A stretch of 40,055 nt of DNA from an uncultured Rhizobiaceae group bacterium. Lineage in GTDB: Bacteria; Pseudomonadota; Alphaproteobacteria; Rhizobiales; Rhizobiaceae. Under the pieces are notes generated by a model. The model saw only the letters and a list, made by a program, of their open reading frames with translations, did no database searches and was not told where the DNA came from. The position numbers and the translations under genes are program-made. The stretch is from assembly GCA_905480295.1 (NCBI GenBank), contig CAJQPW010000257.1, forward strand, positions 1-40,055. The letters are read 5' to 3'. Positions 32,174 through 40,028 of this stretch are shown one piece after another. Positions within the stretch are counted from its first letter, which is position 1. Each line of letters opens with the position of its first letter.

Positions 32174-33718
32174 TCAACTTTCCGGCTCAGCGCCACCGGC
32201 CTCTGTCCGGTGAGCGATAAAGCTTTCAAGTTCCTCAACCCGGTCGGCCGATGGTATAAAGGAAGGGGGAGAGGCCAAAATGGCTTGCCAATGTTCACTC
32301 GCCCGTTGACTGGCATCCTTGCTGCCCCGCTCCGTCCAGGTGCCGAAGTTGGACCAGTCATAGTTCATCGGCTGATAGAAAGCCGATTGATAACGCTCCA
32401 TCGTATGAGTGGCGCCGAAAAAGTGCCCACCCGGCTGAACCTCGGCCAAGGCTTCAAACGCAAGGTCAGAATCTTCCGACGGGGTTTCGGTGCACAATTC
32501 CGCAAACACCTGAAGCATTTCGATATCGGTGATGAATTTTTCAAAGGAAACCGTCAGCCCGCCTTCAATCCATCCTGCCCCATGGATCATCACGGTGGCG
32601 CCGGACAAAACAACGCTCCAGGCGCTCATCTGGGTTTCATGCGCCGCCTGTGCGTCATTGATATTGGCGGCACAGCCTGCTGCGCTGCGCCACGGCAATC
32701 CGATCAACCGGGCCAGTTGCCCCGCGCCAAAATTCGCCTTCACCTGTTCGGGCGTGCCGAAGGCCGGCGCGCCAGACTTCATATCGACATTCGACGTAAA
32801 CGCTCCGTAACAGACCGGCGCACCTGGATTGGCCAACTGTGTCAGCGTGATCGCCGCAAGCGCTTCAGCATGGCTCAGCGTCAACGCCCCGGCGACGGTC
32901 ACCGGCGCCATTGCCCCCATCAGACAAAACGGTGTGACAATCGACACCTGATTGTTGCGGGCAAAATCGATCAGCCCCTGCGCCATCGGCACGTCCAGCT
33001 GGCGCGGCGAATTGGTATTGATGATCGTATAACAATGACTTTGCTGCTGGAACTCCTTTTCCGACAGGCCGCGGAAATTACGGATCATTTCAAAACAATC
33101 CATCACCTGCGGGGTGCCCCGTGAATACACGAACGGCAGTTTGTCCGACAGGGTCAGTTCCGCTTCGGTCATCGCGTAGTGGCGCAGATTGGCAGGCACA
33201 TCCTGCGCTTCCACCACCGGTGGCATCATGTGAAGGACATCAAAGTGATGGGTCAGCCGGGTAAATTCCCGAAAATCTGCAATCGATCCGGGGCGCCGTC
33301 CCCGGATCAGATCCGACGCGTGGGGGGCACCGGCACCGGGCTGAACGACCAGCTTGCCCAGTTCAAGAACAAGGTCCTTTTGCGGTGAACCTGCCTTAAG
33401 GGTGATTGACTTCGGGGCGGTGGCGAGGGCCTGTTCAACCATCTCCCGTCCGATCCGCACCATGTGTGTCTCTTCATCAACCAGGGCACCGCCGCGCCTG
33501 TAGAGATCCCGTGCTTCGCCCAGCAACACTTTAATGCCCAGCTCCTGCAGAACCCGCAGCGCCGTTTCATGAATGGCCATGGCGCGGTCGTCTGAAAATG
33601 CAGGCACCGGCGTGAAGGGGTTATCCAGGCTGTGGTAATTTACCGGGCGATGGTCTGCCGCGTCTTCCTGCAGTTTCGCCCGCCGCCCGCGCCGTGATCT
33701 GGAACCATCTTCCACCAT
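32174..33718 (-). CDS. Trimethylamine-methyltransferase (MttB/COG5598) family protein
   Basis: A 514-residue TIM-barrel methyltransferase of the MttB superfamily. It is recognisable by the N-terminal block ETALRVLQELGIKVLLGEARDLYRRGGALVDEETHMVRI, the middle CLMGAMAPVTVAGALTLSHAEALAAI and the C-terminal FFGATHTMERYQSAFYQPMNYDWSNFGTW. Archaeal MttB contains pyrrolysine; this frame has no internal TAG, so it belongs to the large non-pyrrolysine branch, whose known members demethylate betaines to a corrinoid protein. Its start overlaps the DMGDH-like stop by one base (TAATG), so the two are translationally coupled. No corrinoid-binding protein or corrinoid-activating gene is present in the operon, which leaves the methyl acceptor unclear. 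Confidence 0.88.
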   Translation of the reverse strand: MVEDGSRSRRGRRAKLQEDAADHRPVNYHSLDNPFTPVPAFSDDRAMAIHETALRVLQELGIKVLLGEARDLYRRGGALVDEETHMVRIGREMVEQALATAPKSITLKAGSPQKDLVLELGKLVVQPGAGAPHASDLIRGRRPGSIADFREFTRLTHHFDVLHMMPPVVEAQDVPANLRHYAMTEAELTLSDKLPFVYSRGTPQVMDCFEMIRNFRGLSEKEFQQQSHCYTIINTNSPRQLDVPMAQGLIDFARNNQVSIVTPFCLMGAMAPVTVAGALTLSHAEALAAITLTQLANPGAPVCYGAFTSNVDMKSGAPAFGTPEQVKANFGAGQLARLIGLPWRSAAGCAANINDAQAAHETQMSAWSVVLSGATVMIHGAGWIEGGLTVSFEKFITDIEMLQVFAELCTETPSEDSDLAFEALAEVQPGGHFFGATHTMERYQSAFYQPMNYDWSNFGTWTERGSKDASQRASEHWQAILASPPSFIPSADRVEELESFIAHRTEAGGAEPES

Positions 33719-36132
33719 TACGCCACCCGCATCGCCCCACCGGTGGGGTCATAAGGCGATGGTGCGATCACCTTTGCCGCCCTCTCAACACCGACGACGT
33801 GAACACGCAGCGCGTTGCCCTGTTCGGCCTGATCACGGTCGACAAGCGCCATGGCGAGCGATTTGCCAGTATGATGGCCATACCCGCCGGAGGTGACAAA
33901 ACCAACCCGCCGGTCGCCGGCCCAGACGGGCTCGAACCCGCTGGCATCCGCATCAAGCGCATCAATTTCTAGTGTCACAAGCACCTGGGTCGGCCCATTG
34001 CCATCACGCTCCTCCAGCGCCGCATCGCGACCGACAAATGACGCTTTGTCCCAATCGATCCAGCGGTCCATGCCGGTCATGCCCGGTGTATATCCCTGGG
34101 TGAATTCCGCCGACCAGATGCCGAAACTCTTTTCCAGCCGCAGGCTCAAAAGCGCGTTAAACCCGTATTCTCGAATGCCAAGATCAGCCCCGGCTTCAAG
34201 CAATGTTCTGCGCAACGCCACATGTTCGCTCGCCTGGCAATGGATTTCGTAGCCCAGCTCACCGGCCACCGAAAGACGTCCCACTTTCGCGCGTATCAGG
34301 CCCACATCCAATGAGGCGCAGCCCATGAAAGGCAAAGCACCGGCACCAACATCCTGATCGGTAACCCGTTCCAGAACGGCGCGGGATTTGGGTCCGGCAA
34401 GGCTGAAACCCACGATCTGATCAGAAATGTCTTCGACCATCACATCCGCACCCAGATGATCGTTGAACCACAGCATATGCCAGTCCCGCAGATAATAACT
34501 GCCCATGATCCACCAGCTGCCATCGCCCCAGTTAAAGACGGTAAGGTCGCCCTTCAGCCTGCCCTGCGGCGACAGCATCGGCGCCAGACGTGCCCGACCT
34601 GTCGTCGGCAGACGGCTGGCCATCACATGGTCCAGCCATGCCTGCGCCCCTGCGCCAGTGACCTTGAACCGCGAGAAACCGGAAATATCGAGCAGGCCGA
34701 CACCGGTGCGCACAGCTTCACATTCAGCCGCCACATGGTCATGGGCATTGGAGCGCTTCAGCGTCGGTGTTTCTTCAAATCCCGATGGTGCAAAATACAA
34801 GGGCACTTCCAGTCCCCAGCTTGCCCCCCATTTGCAACCCGCTTCGCTCATCGCATCATGGGCAGGTGCCATTTTCAGTGGCCGACCCGCGGGCAATTGC
34901 TCGTTGGGATAAGTCATCACAAACCGCCGGGTGTAAAACTGACCGGTGGTTTCCCTGATATATTGTTTGTTATTGGCAAAGTCGCCGTAGCGCGCCACAT
35001 CCATGCCGAAGACGTCGGCTTCGGGTTCGCCGTGGATGATCCATTCGGCAAGGGATTTGCCAACGCCACCGCCCTGCAGGAATCCAGCCATTACCGCACA
35101 GGCGCACCAATACCCGCGCTTTCCGGGCACCGGCCCGACAAGCGGGTTTCCATCCGGCGAGAACGTAAAGGCCCCGTTGACCCAGTTTTTTACTCCCGCG
35201 TTCTGCAATACCGGAAACCGTTCAAAGCCCAGCGTCAGTTCGTTTTCAATGCGGTCAATGTTTTCCTGCAGCAGTTCAATACCATAGTCCCAGGGTGCGC
35301 CGTCCATCATCCAGTGCTGGTGCTTGATCTCGTATATGCCCAGCAGCATGCCCTTCAGGTCCTGGCGCATATAGGTAAAGGCTTCCAGATCAACGACCAG
35401 GGGCAGTTCCTTTTCCAGCGCCGCAACTTCCGGGATGGTTTCCGTCAGCAGGTAATGGTGTTCCAGCGGTGAGACCGGCAATTCCACCCCCGCCATTCGG
35501 CCCACCTGCTTGGCCCACAGACCGGCGGCATTGACGACGTGTTCGCAACTTATGGTTCCCTGTTCCGTCACAACCTGCCAGCCCTCGCCGGTCTGATGCA
35601 GTTCCAGAACCCGGTTGTGTTCAATTATCGATGCCCCATTCTTGCGCGCAGCACCGGCATAGGCATGAACCGTGCCGGTGGTATCGATATAGCCCTCCCG
35701 GTCGGCCCACATCCCCCCCAAAATACCGTCGGTGGACATGATCGGGCAGAGTTCACCGGCTTCCTGCGGACTCACCAGCCGAACGTCATCAATACCGATG
35801 CTCTGAAACACCCGGTAGGCCGATTGCAACCATTCCCACCGGTCCGGTGTGCCAGCCAGGGTCAATCCCCCGGTCATATGCATGCCGACGGAATGTCCGC
35901 TTTCCTGTTCAATCTCACCCAGCAGGTCAATCGTATAGGCCTGCAGCGAAGCAATGTTCGGGTCGGCGTTGAGAGCATGGAACCCACCTGCTGCATGCCA
36001 GCTCGAACCGGCGGTCAATACGGACCGTTCGATCAGCGCCACATCCTTCCAACCGAATTTGGCCAGATGATACAGCACCGAGGCACCAACGACGCCCCCT
36101 CCGATAACGACAACGCGATAATGTGACTGCAT
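33718..36132 (-). CDS. Dimethylglycine/sarcosine-dehydrogenase-like protein (DAO + GcvT)
   Basis: An 804-residue two-part enzyme. Residues about 5-380 are a DAO-type flavin domain: FAD motif VVVIGGGVVGASVLYHLAKFG, then SSWHAAGG where H46 sits at the position that carries covalent FAD in dimethylglycine dehydrogenases. Residues about 440-800 are a GcvT/aminomethyltransferase-like tetrahydrofolate domain (GLLDISGFSRFKVTGAGAQAW; GELGYEIHC; KSFGIWSAEFTQGYTPGMTGMDRWIDWDK). The family oxidises an N-methyl group and hands the carbon to tetrahydrofolate as methylene-THF. It is the first gene of the operon with the MttB-like, TetR and DAO genes. Substrate (dimethylglycine, another methylated amine or a betaine product) is not determined. 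Confidence 0.9.
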   Translation of the reverse strand: MQSHYRVVVIGGGVVGASVLYHLAKFGWKDVALIERSVLTAGSSWHAAGGFHALNADPNIASLQAYTIDLLGEIEQESGHSVGMHMTGGLTLAGTPDRWEWLQSAYRVFQSIGIDDVRLVSPQEAGELCPIMSTDGILGGMWADREGYIDTTGTVHAYAGAARKNGASIIEHNRVLELHQTGEGWQVVTEQGTISCEHVVNAAGLWAKQVGRMAGVELPVSPLEHHYLLTETIPEVAALEKELPLVVDLEAFTYMRQDLKGMLLGIYEIKHQHWMMDGAPWDYGIELLQENIDRIENELTLGFERFPVLQNAGVKNWVNGAFTFSPDGNPLVGPVPGKRGYWCACAVMAGFLQGGGVGKSLAEWIIHGEPEADVFGMDVARYGDFANNKQYIRETTGQFYTRRFVMTYPNEQLPAGRPLKMAPAHDAMSEAGCKWGASWGLEVPLYFAPSGFEETPTLKRSNAHDHVAAECEAVRTGVGLLDISGFSRFKVTGAGAQAWLDHVMASRLPTTGRARLAPMLSPQGRLKGDLTVFNWGDGSWWIMGSYYLRDWHMLWFNDHLGADVMVEDISDQIVGFSLAGPKSRAVLERVTDQDVGAGALPFMGCASLDVGLIRAKVGRLSVAGELGYEIHCQASEHVALRRTLLEAGADLGIREYGFNALLSLRLEKSFGIWSAEFTQGYTPGMTGMDRWIDWDKASFVGRDAALEERDGNGPTQVLVTLEIDALDADASGFEPVWAGDRRVGFVTSGGYGHHTGKSLAMALVDRDQAEQGNALRVHVVGVERAAKVIAPSPYDPTGGAMRVA

Positions 36133-36168
36133 GAAATTACTCTCTCCGTCTCCGATTTACGAACACTA

Positions 36169-36190
36169 GACAGGAATGTACAGTCTTGTC
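36169..36190. promoter_or_regulatory. 22-bp near-perfect palindrome, candidate TetR operator
   Basis: Nine of eleven base pairs are symmetric about the centre: TGTACA core at 36177-36182, inner GA/TC at 36174-36175 and 36184-36185, outer GACA/TGTC at 36169-36172 and 36187-36190. It lies 36 bases upstream of the first gene of the amine operon. Size and symmetry fit a TetR-family operator, and the operon's own TetR is the obvious candidate (inference). Confidence 0.55.
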
Positions 36191-36287
36191 CAGAGGCCCG
36201 GAACCCATGTAAAAACGCCGATGTTTGCGGGTGGATTGACCTTCGCCACAGGCTTTTTCAGATTAGTTGAAATAAAGTTCGCAGGCC

Positions 36288-36314
36288 TGTCGATTTCGGC
36301 CCCATTCATTCGTC
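36288..36314 (+). promoter_or_regulatory. Candidate ECF42-type promoter (TGTCGA-N17-CGTC)
   Basis: TGTCGA at 36288-36293 and CGTC at 36311-36314 are 17 bases apart and lie 48 bases before the YCII start codon. From memory of the ECF42 literature, these sigma factors recognise TGTCGA at -35 and CG(A/T)C at -10 and control their own operon with the DGPF gene. The match, spacing and position in front of a DGPF-sigma operon support an autoregulated promoter. Confidence 0.6.
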
Positions 36315-36323
36315 TGGTCTGTA

Positions 36324-36349
36324 CAAAGGTATGGTACCTTTGATCAAAG
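36324..36349 (+). promoter_or_regulatory. Two overlapping palindromes in the YCII-sigma leader
   Basis: CAAAGGTA-TGG-TACCTTTG (36324-36342) is a perfect 8-bp inverted repeat. It shares CTTTG with the perfect 12-bp palindrome CTTTGATCAAAG (36338-36349). If transcription starts near 36320 they lie at the very 5' end of the mRNA, and the second abuts the ribosome-binding site (GAAGGAAG). The two stems cannot both form, so they could be alternative structures or a repressor site. Confidence 0.5.
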
Positions 36350-36362
36350 AAGGAAGAAAACA

Positions 36363-36713
36363 ATGCAATATATGTGCTTGATCTACTCGACCGAAGGCGT
36401 CGGACCACAGCCGGGAACGCCGGAATTCGGCGCTTTCATGAAAGGCTATGCTGATTTCGGCGGCATCATCCAGAAGGCCGGAAAATTCATCGCCGATGAC
36501 GCGCTGCAACCGGTGGCCACGGCCACGACCGTCTCTGTGCGCGATGGTAATGTGGATACAACCGACGGCCCCTTTGCCGAAACCAAGGAACAGCTCGGCG
36601 GTTATTATCTGCTGGATTGCGACGATCTGGACGAAGCGTTGAAATATGCGGCGATGATCCCTTCAGCGGCCCATGGACGCGTTGAAGTCCGCCCGGTCAT
36701 GATCTTCGACTAA
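36363..36713 (+). CDS. YCII-related DGPF-domain protein
   Basis: A 116-residue protein of the YCII/DGPF family. It begins MQYMCLIYST, has the namesake motif DGPF at 68-71 followed by AETKEQLGGYYLLDCDDLDEAL, and ends in a VEVRPVM strand. Biochemical function of the family is not established; the fold is a small ferredoxin-like alpha/beta barrel. These genes typically accompany ECF42-type sigma factors, exactly as here with the sigma gene 15 bases downstream. The start has GAAGGAAG a few bases upstream. It is probably expressed from the candidate ECF promoter at 36288-36314. Confidence 0.88.
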   Translation: MQYMCLIYSTEGVGPQPGTPEFGAFMKGYADFGGIIQKAGKFIADDALQPVATATTVSVRDGNVDTTDGPFAETKEQLGGYYLLDCDDLDEALKYAAMIPSAAHGRVEVRPVMIFD

Positions 36714-36728
36714 AGCTGCCTGACCTCC

Positions 36729-37451
36729 ATGCTGCCCCCTTCCCCGCTGAAGCAGACCATCGAAAAGACCGTGCGCGAGGAATGGGGCCGCATCCTGGCC
36801 TGTCTGGTCAAGTCCATCGGCAATTTGCAACTCGCCGAAGACAGTTTGCAGGACGCACTTGTTGCCGCGCTCAGCCATTGGAGCACACATGGCCTGCCGG
36901 ATGCGCCCGACGCCTGGCTGCTCACCACTGCGCGCCGCCGCGCCATTGACCGCCTGCGCCGCGATAGGCGGTTTTCCCAAAAGCAGGTCGAAATTTCCTA
37001 TATCGCTGACATCGAAAACGCCTTTCGCGAAGAACCCGACTCTTCGGCAATACCCGTCAAGCGTCTGGAAATGATCTTCACCTGCTGCCATCCGGCTCTG
37101 GAGCGGAAGACCCAGGTCGCGTTGACCCTTCGCACATTGGGAGGGCTTTCAACCGAAGAAATTGCAACCGCCTTCCTCGATAAGCCACAAGCCATGGCCC
37201 AGCGGCTGGTGCGTGCCAAGAAGAAGATTGCCCTTGCCGCCATCCCATACGAAATTCCCGACAGCGACCTGTTGCCGGAACGGATCGCCTCGGTGCTGAG
37301 CGTGCTCTATCTGATTTTCAACGAAGGCTATTCCGCAAGTTCCGGTGACAGCCCCGTGCGGGTTGAGTTGTGCGATGAAGCCATTCGTCTTGCCCGCATT
37401 GTCGGCCAGCTGCTGCCAGACGAAACCGAGATTGCCGGCCTGCTGCGCTGA
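36729..37451 (+). pseudogene. ECF42-type sigma factor, N-terminal part (frameshifted)
   Basis: The first 240 codons of an RNA polymerase ECF sigma factor. Sigma region 2 lies at about 10-80 (EEWGRILACLVKSIGNLQLAEDSLQDALVAAL; DAWLLTTARRRAIDRLRRDRR) and region 4 at about 110-165 (LERKTQVALTLRTLGGLSTEEIATAFL). The frame ends at TGA 37449-37451 right after DETEIAGLLR. Intact relatives continue GLLALMLLHDSRR. Adding one G after 37445 turns CTG-CGC-TGA-TG into CTG-GCG-CTG-ATG and restores the full about 414-residue protein, so a one-base deletion (or sequencing error) is the simplest reading. The truncated product keeps both promoter-binding regions but loses the TPR-like extension reported to be essential in ECF42 proteins. 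Confidence 0.8.
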
Positions 37452-37972
37452 TGCTGTTGCACGATTCCCGCCGCCTTGCCCGCATGGACAGCAAGGGGTC
37501 GATGATCGCCCTGGAACATCAAAACAGAAAGCGATGGGATCAGGGAAAAATACGGCAGGGCGTTGCCCTGTTGGAACAGACCCTGCCCCGTCAACGGGTT
37601 GGTCCTTACCAATTGCAGGCCGCCATCAGCGCCGTTCATGCGCAGAGCGCCGATTGGACGCAGACCGACTGGCCCCAAATCCACGCGCTGTATTCGCTGC
37701 TCTATCAGCTGCAACCGACACCGGTGGTTCAGATCAACCGGGCGCTCGCCCTGTCCTATGCCCGTTCGCCCAGCGAGGCCCTGGACCTGATCGATGAGGC
37801 AGCAAGCGATGGTCAACTGGATCAGTATCAACCCTATTATGCGGCAAGGGCCGACCTGCTGGACCGCAATGGAGACAAGGAAGCGGCCAAACAGGCGCTG
37901 CTGAAAGCCGTTGAATTGTCCGATAATCAGGCTGAACGGGCCTTCCTTCAGGCAAAGATCGCCGATTTGTGA
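37451..37972 (+). pseudogene. ECF42-type sigma factor, C-terminal extension (other side of the frameshift)
   Basis: A 173-codon frame starting MLLHDSRRLARMDSKGS, which is the direct continuation of the sigma factor above in another frame. It contains the helical, TPR-like extension of ECF42-type proteins (LEDQ-like LEHQNRKRWDQGKIRQGVALLEQTL; INRALALSYARSPSEALDLIDEA; YYAARADLLDRNGDKEAAKQALLKAVEL). The ATG overlaps the upstream stop by one base (TGATG), an arrangement that can permit termination-reinitiation. A two-piece sigma factor made by coupled translation is therefore conceivable, but a deletion is more likely because both halves fit one family protein exactly. Confidence 0.78.
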
Positions 37973-37975
37973 ATA

Positions 37976-37992
37976 GGGCGCCCAACCCGCCC
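37976..37992 (+). terminator. Short GC hairpin after the sigma-factor gene
   Basis: GGGCG (37976-37980) and CGCCC (37988-37992) can pair around a 7-base loop, starting 4 bases after the stop codon. No T-run follows. Weak candidate only. Confidence 0.2.
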
Positions 37993-38090
37993 GCACGCTG
38001 CAATTCACACAGGTTATCTCGGTACAGCTCTAAACCACGTTGCCGCATGGATGTCCGCGTTCTATGTTTACCCATGCTGGGAGGGCACCC

Positions 38091-39995
38091 ATGACGTCCG
38101 TAAAAAGAAGATTAGCTGCCATAGTCGCGGCGGACGTGGTTGGCTACAGCCGGTTGATGGGGGCCTATGAAGAGGAAACCATCACCCAGTTGCGCGCCCA
38201 CAGGGCGGAGGTGTTTGAAGCAAAATTACCCCAATATCACGGTCGAATTGCAAACACGGCGGGTGACAGTTTTTTGCTCGAATTTGCCAGCGCCGTTGAT
38301 GCGCTGCGCTATGCGATAGACGTTCAGGCCGAAATGGCCCGGCGCAACCAATCGGTTGACCCTGACAAACAACTGGTTTTCCGCATCGGCATCAATGTTG
38401 GCGACGTGGTTGCCAATGGCGAAGATCTGCTCGGTGACGGCGTCAATGTTGCTGCCCGCATTGAAGCCCTGGCCGAACCGGGTGAAATTTGCATATCCCG
38501 TTCAGCCCGCGATCAGGTGCGCGACAGGATCGACATCACCCTGGATGATCTCGGGGAAGTTGAGGTCAAAAACATCGCCCGGCCCGTGCGGGTATTTCGC
38601 GTGCTCAGCGGCAGCGGCAGCGGCAACGGCAGCGGCAAGACCGCCACTTCGCCCGCTGCCGGTTCCGCAGCAAAAAGCGGCAGCAAGGTTGTCTTAGCCA
38701 CAATTGCAGCGATGGTGATTGCAGGCGCGGCGGCGTTTTGGTGGTATCAGCAATCAAGCACCCTGCCACCTGAACAAATCAACGCATCCACACCCCGCTC
38801 CGACGGACCGTCAATTGCGGTTCTGCCGTTCTCAAACCTGTCCGGCAAACAATCTGAATCCTATTTTGCCGATGGCATCACCGAAGACATCACCACCGAC
38901 CTCTCCAATGTCTCAGGGCTGAATGTCACGTCGAGTTCGTCGGCAAAACGGTTGCAACGCGGGCAAGGTGATGTTGCAACTTCAGCGCTGAAACTTGGTA
39001 TCGGCCATTTGATCGAAGGGTCGGTTCGCCGGTCGGAAGACCGGATCCGCATCACCGCCAAGTTGATTGACGTGGCGTCGGGCAATCAGCTTTGGGCGGA
39101 GCGGTTTGACCGCAAACCCGAAGACATATTCGCCATTCAGGATGAAATCACCGGCCGGGTGGTTTCCCAATTATCTGACCTGTTCACGGACATTAATTTC
39201 AAAACGAAAAGGCGCTCCTATACGCCCAACCCCCTCGCCTATGACTATTACATCAAGGGGCGAGCCCAGCGCATTCCACCGACACCGGGCAATCTCAAGG
39301 CCGCGTTTGAGAGTTTCAACAAGGCGATCGAAATCGATCCAAAATTTGCCGGCGGCTATGCCGGCGCATCGATTGCCACCATCCTCGCCTCATCAGACAG
39401 CACCAAAACGCCTGAAACCGCAAAGGCAGGATTGGCCGAAGCCCAAAGACTGGCACAAAAGGCCGTGGAACTTGACCCGGACTTTGGTCCTGGCTGGGGC
39501 AGTCTGGCCGAAGCCTATCTACGAACCGGTCAGCATGACGAAAGTCTGCAGGCCATAGAAAAGGCCATTCAGGCTGCCCCCGGAGACTCGCTGATGCGGG
39601 CCAATTTTGGCCGATATCTCGGCTATGTGGGCCGCGCACAGGAAGGCATCAAACAGGTCAGGCAGGCGATGCGCATGAGCCCTGACAGCCTGCCCCTGTT
39701 GTATTTTCTGGGGTTGAATCAAAGATCAGCCGGGCAGTTTGATGCAGCGGTGGAGTCGCTGATCGAACATCGCAAACGCCTCAGCGGGCGCATTTTGCCG
39801 GCCCCGACAACCCAACTGATCGCCGCCTATGTCGAAGCCGGACATGTCGACAAAGCCCGTGAAACCGTTGCTTTGCTGCTGAAGGCCGCACCAAAATTCA
39901 GCGCCAGGAAAGCGGCCAAAATTCACCTCTACAAAGACGTCAAAGAACAACAGGCGTTCGGCGACGCCCTGCGGACAGCGGGCCTGCCGGACTGA
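38091..39995 (+). CDS. Class III adenylate/guanylate cyclase with TolB-like and TPR domains (2)
   Basis: A 634-residue protein with the same plan as the cyclase at 20868-22766. The catalytic domain (about 5-172) has metal aspartates D15 and D59 and transition-state residues N119 and R123. The usual purine-selecting lysine is replaced by N55 (ANTAGDS), while D112 (DLLGDGVN) is kept. A Gly/Ser linker (173-183) leads to one transmembrane helix (about 199-217), then a TolB-like domain (SIAVLPFSNLSG; ADGITEDITTDLSNV; WAERFDRKPEDIFAIQDEI) and TPRs to the end. Nucleotide preference may differ from the first paralogue. The start at 38091 is set by GGGAGGG six bases upstream and the family N-terminus; 17 in-frame codons upstream are non-coding. 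Confidence 0.88.
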   Translation: MTSVKRRLAAIVAADVVGYSRLMGAYEEETITQLRAHRAEVFEAKLPQYHGRIANTAGDSFLLEFASAVDALRYAIDVQAEMARRNQSVDPDKQLVFRIGINVGDVVANGEDLLGDGVNVAARIEALAEPGEICISRSARDQVRDRIDITLDDLGEVEVKNIARPVRVFRVLSGSGSGNGSGKTATSPAAGSAAKSGSKVVLATIAAMVIAGAAAFWWYQQSSTLPPEQINASTPRSDGPSIAVLPFSNLSGKQSESYFADGITEDITTDLSNVSGLNVTSSSSAKRLQRGQGDVATSALKLGIGHLIEGSVRRSEDRIRITAKLIDVASGNQLWAERFDRKPEDIFAIQDEITGRVVSQLSDLFTDINFKTKRRSYTPNPLAYDYYIKGRAQRIPPTPGNLKAAFESFNKAIEIDPKFAGGYAGASIATILASSDSTKTPETAKAGLAEAQRLAQKAVELDPDFGPGWGSLAEAYLRTGQHDESLQAIEKAIQAAPGDSLMRANFGRYLGYVGRAQEGIKQVRQAMRMSPDSLPLLYFLGLNQRSAGQFDAAVESLIEHRKRLSGRILPAPTTQLIAAYVEAGHVDKARETVALLLKAAPKFSARKAAKIHLYKDVKEQQAFGDALRTAGLPD

Positions 39996-40014
39996 TTGCA
40001 ATTCTGCGCGGGCC

Positions 40015-40028
40015 GCCGGCTAGCCGGC
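40015..40028. terminator. 14-bp perfect palindrome after the second cyclase
   Basis: GCCGGCTAGCCGGC is fully self-complementary and lies 19 bases beyond the cyclase stop. As RNA it would form a 5-bp GC stem with a CTAG loop. No T-run follows, so terminator function is uncertain, and the window ends 27 bases later. Confidence 0.35.

Noticed and set aside
31369..32220. A 283-codon plus-strand frame opposite the TetR and DAO genes.
   Set aside because: It spans two real antisense genes and shows no family features.
32174..33718. Possible pyrrolysine in the MttB-family gene.
   Set aside because: The reading frame is full length with no internal TAG, and no pylT/pylS-like genes are visible in the window.
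34456..35472. A 338-codon plus-strand open frame opposite the DMGDH-like gene.
   Set aside because: Composition is atypical and no motif is seen; the antisense gene has complete DAO and GcvT signatures.
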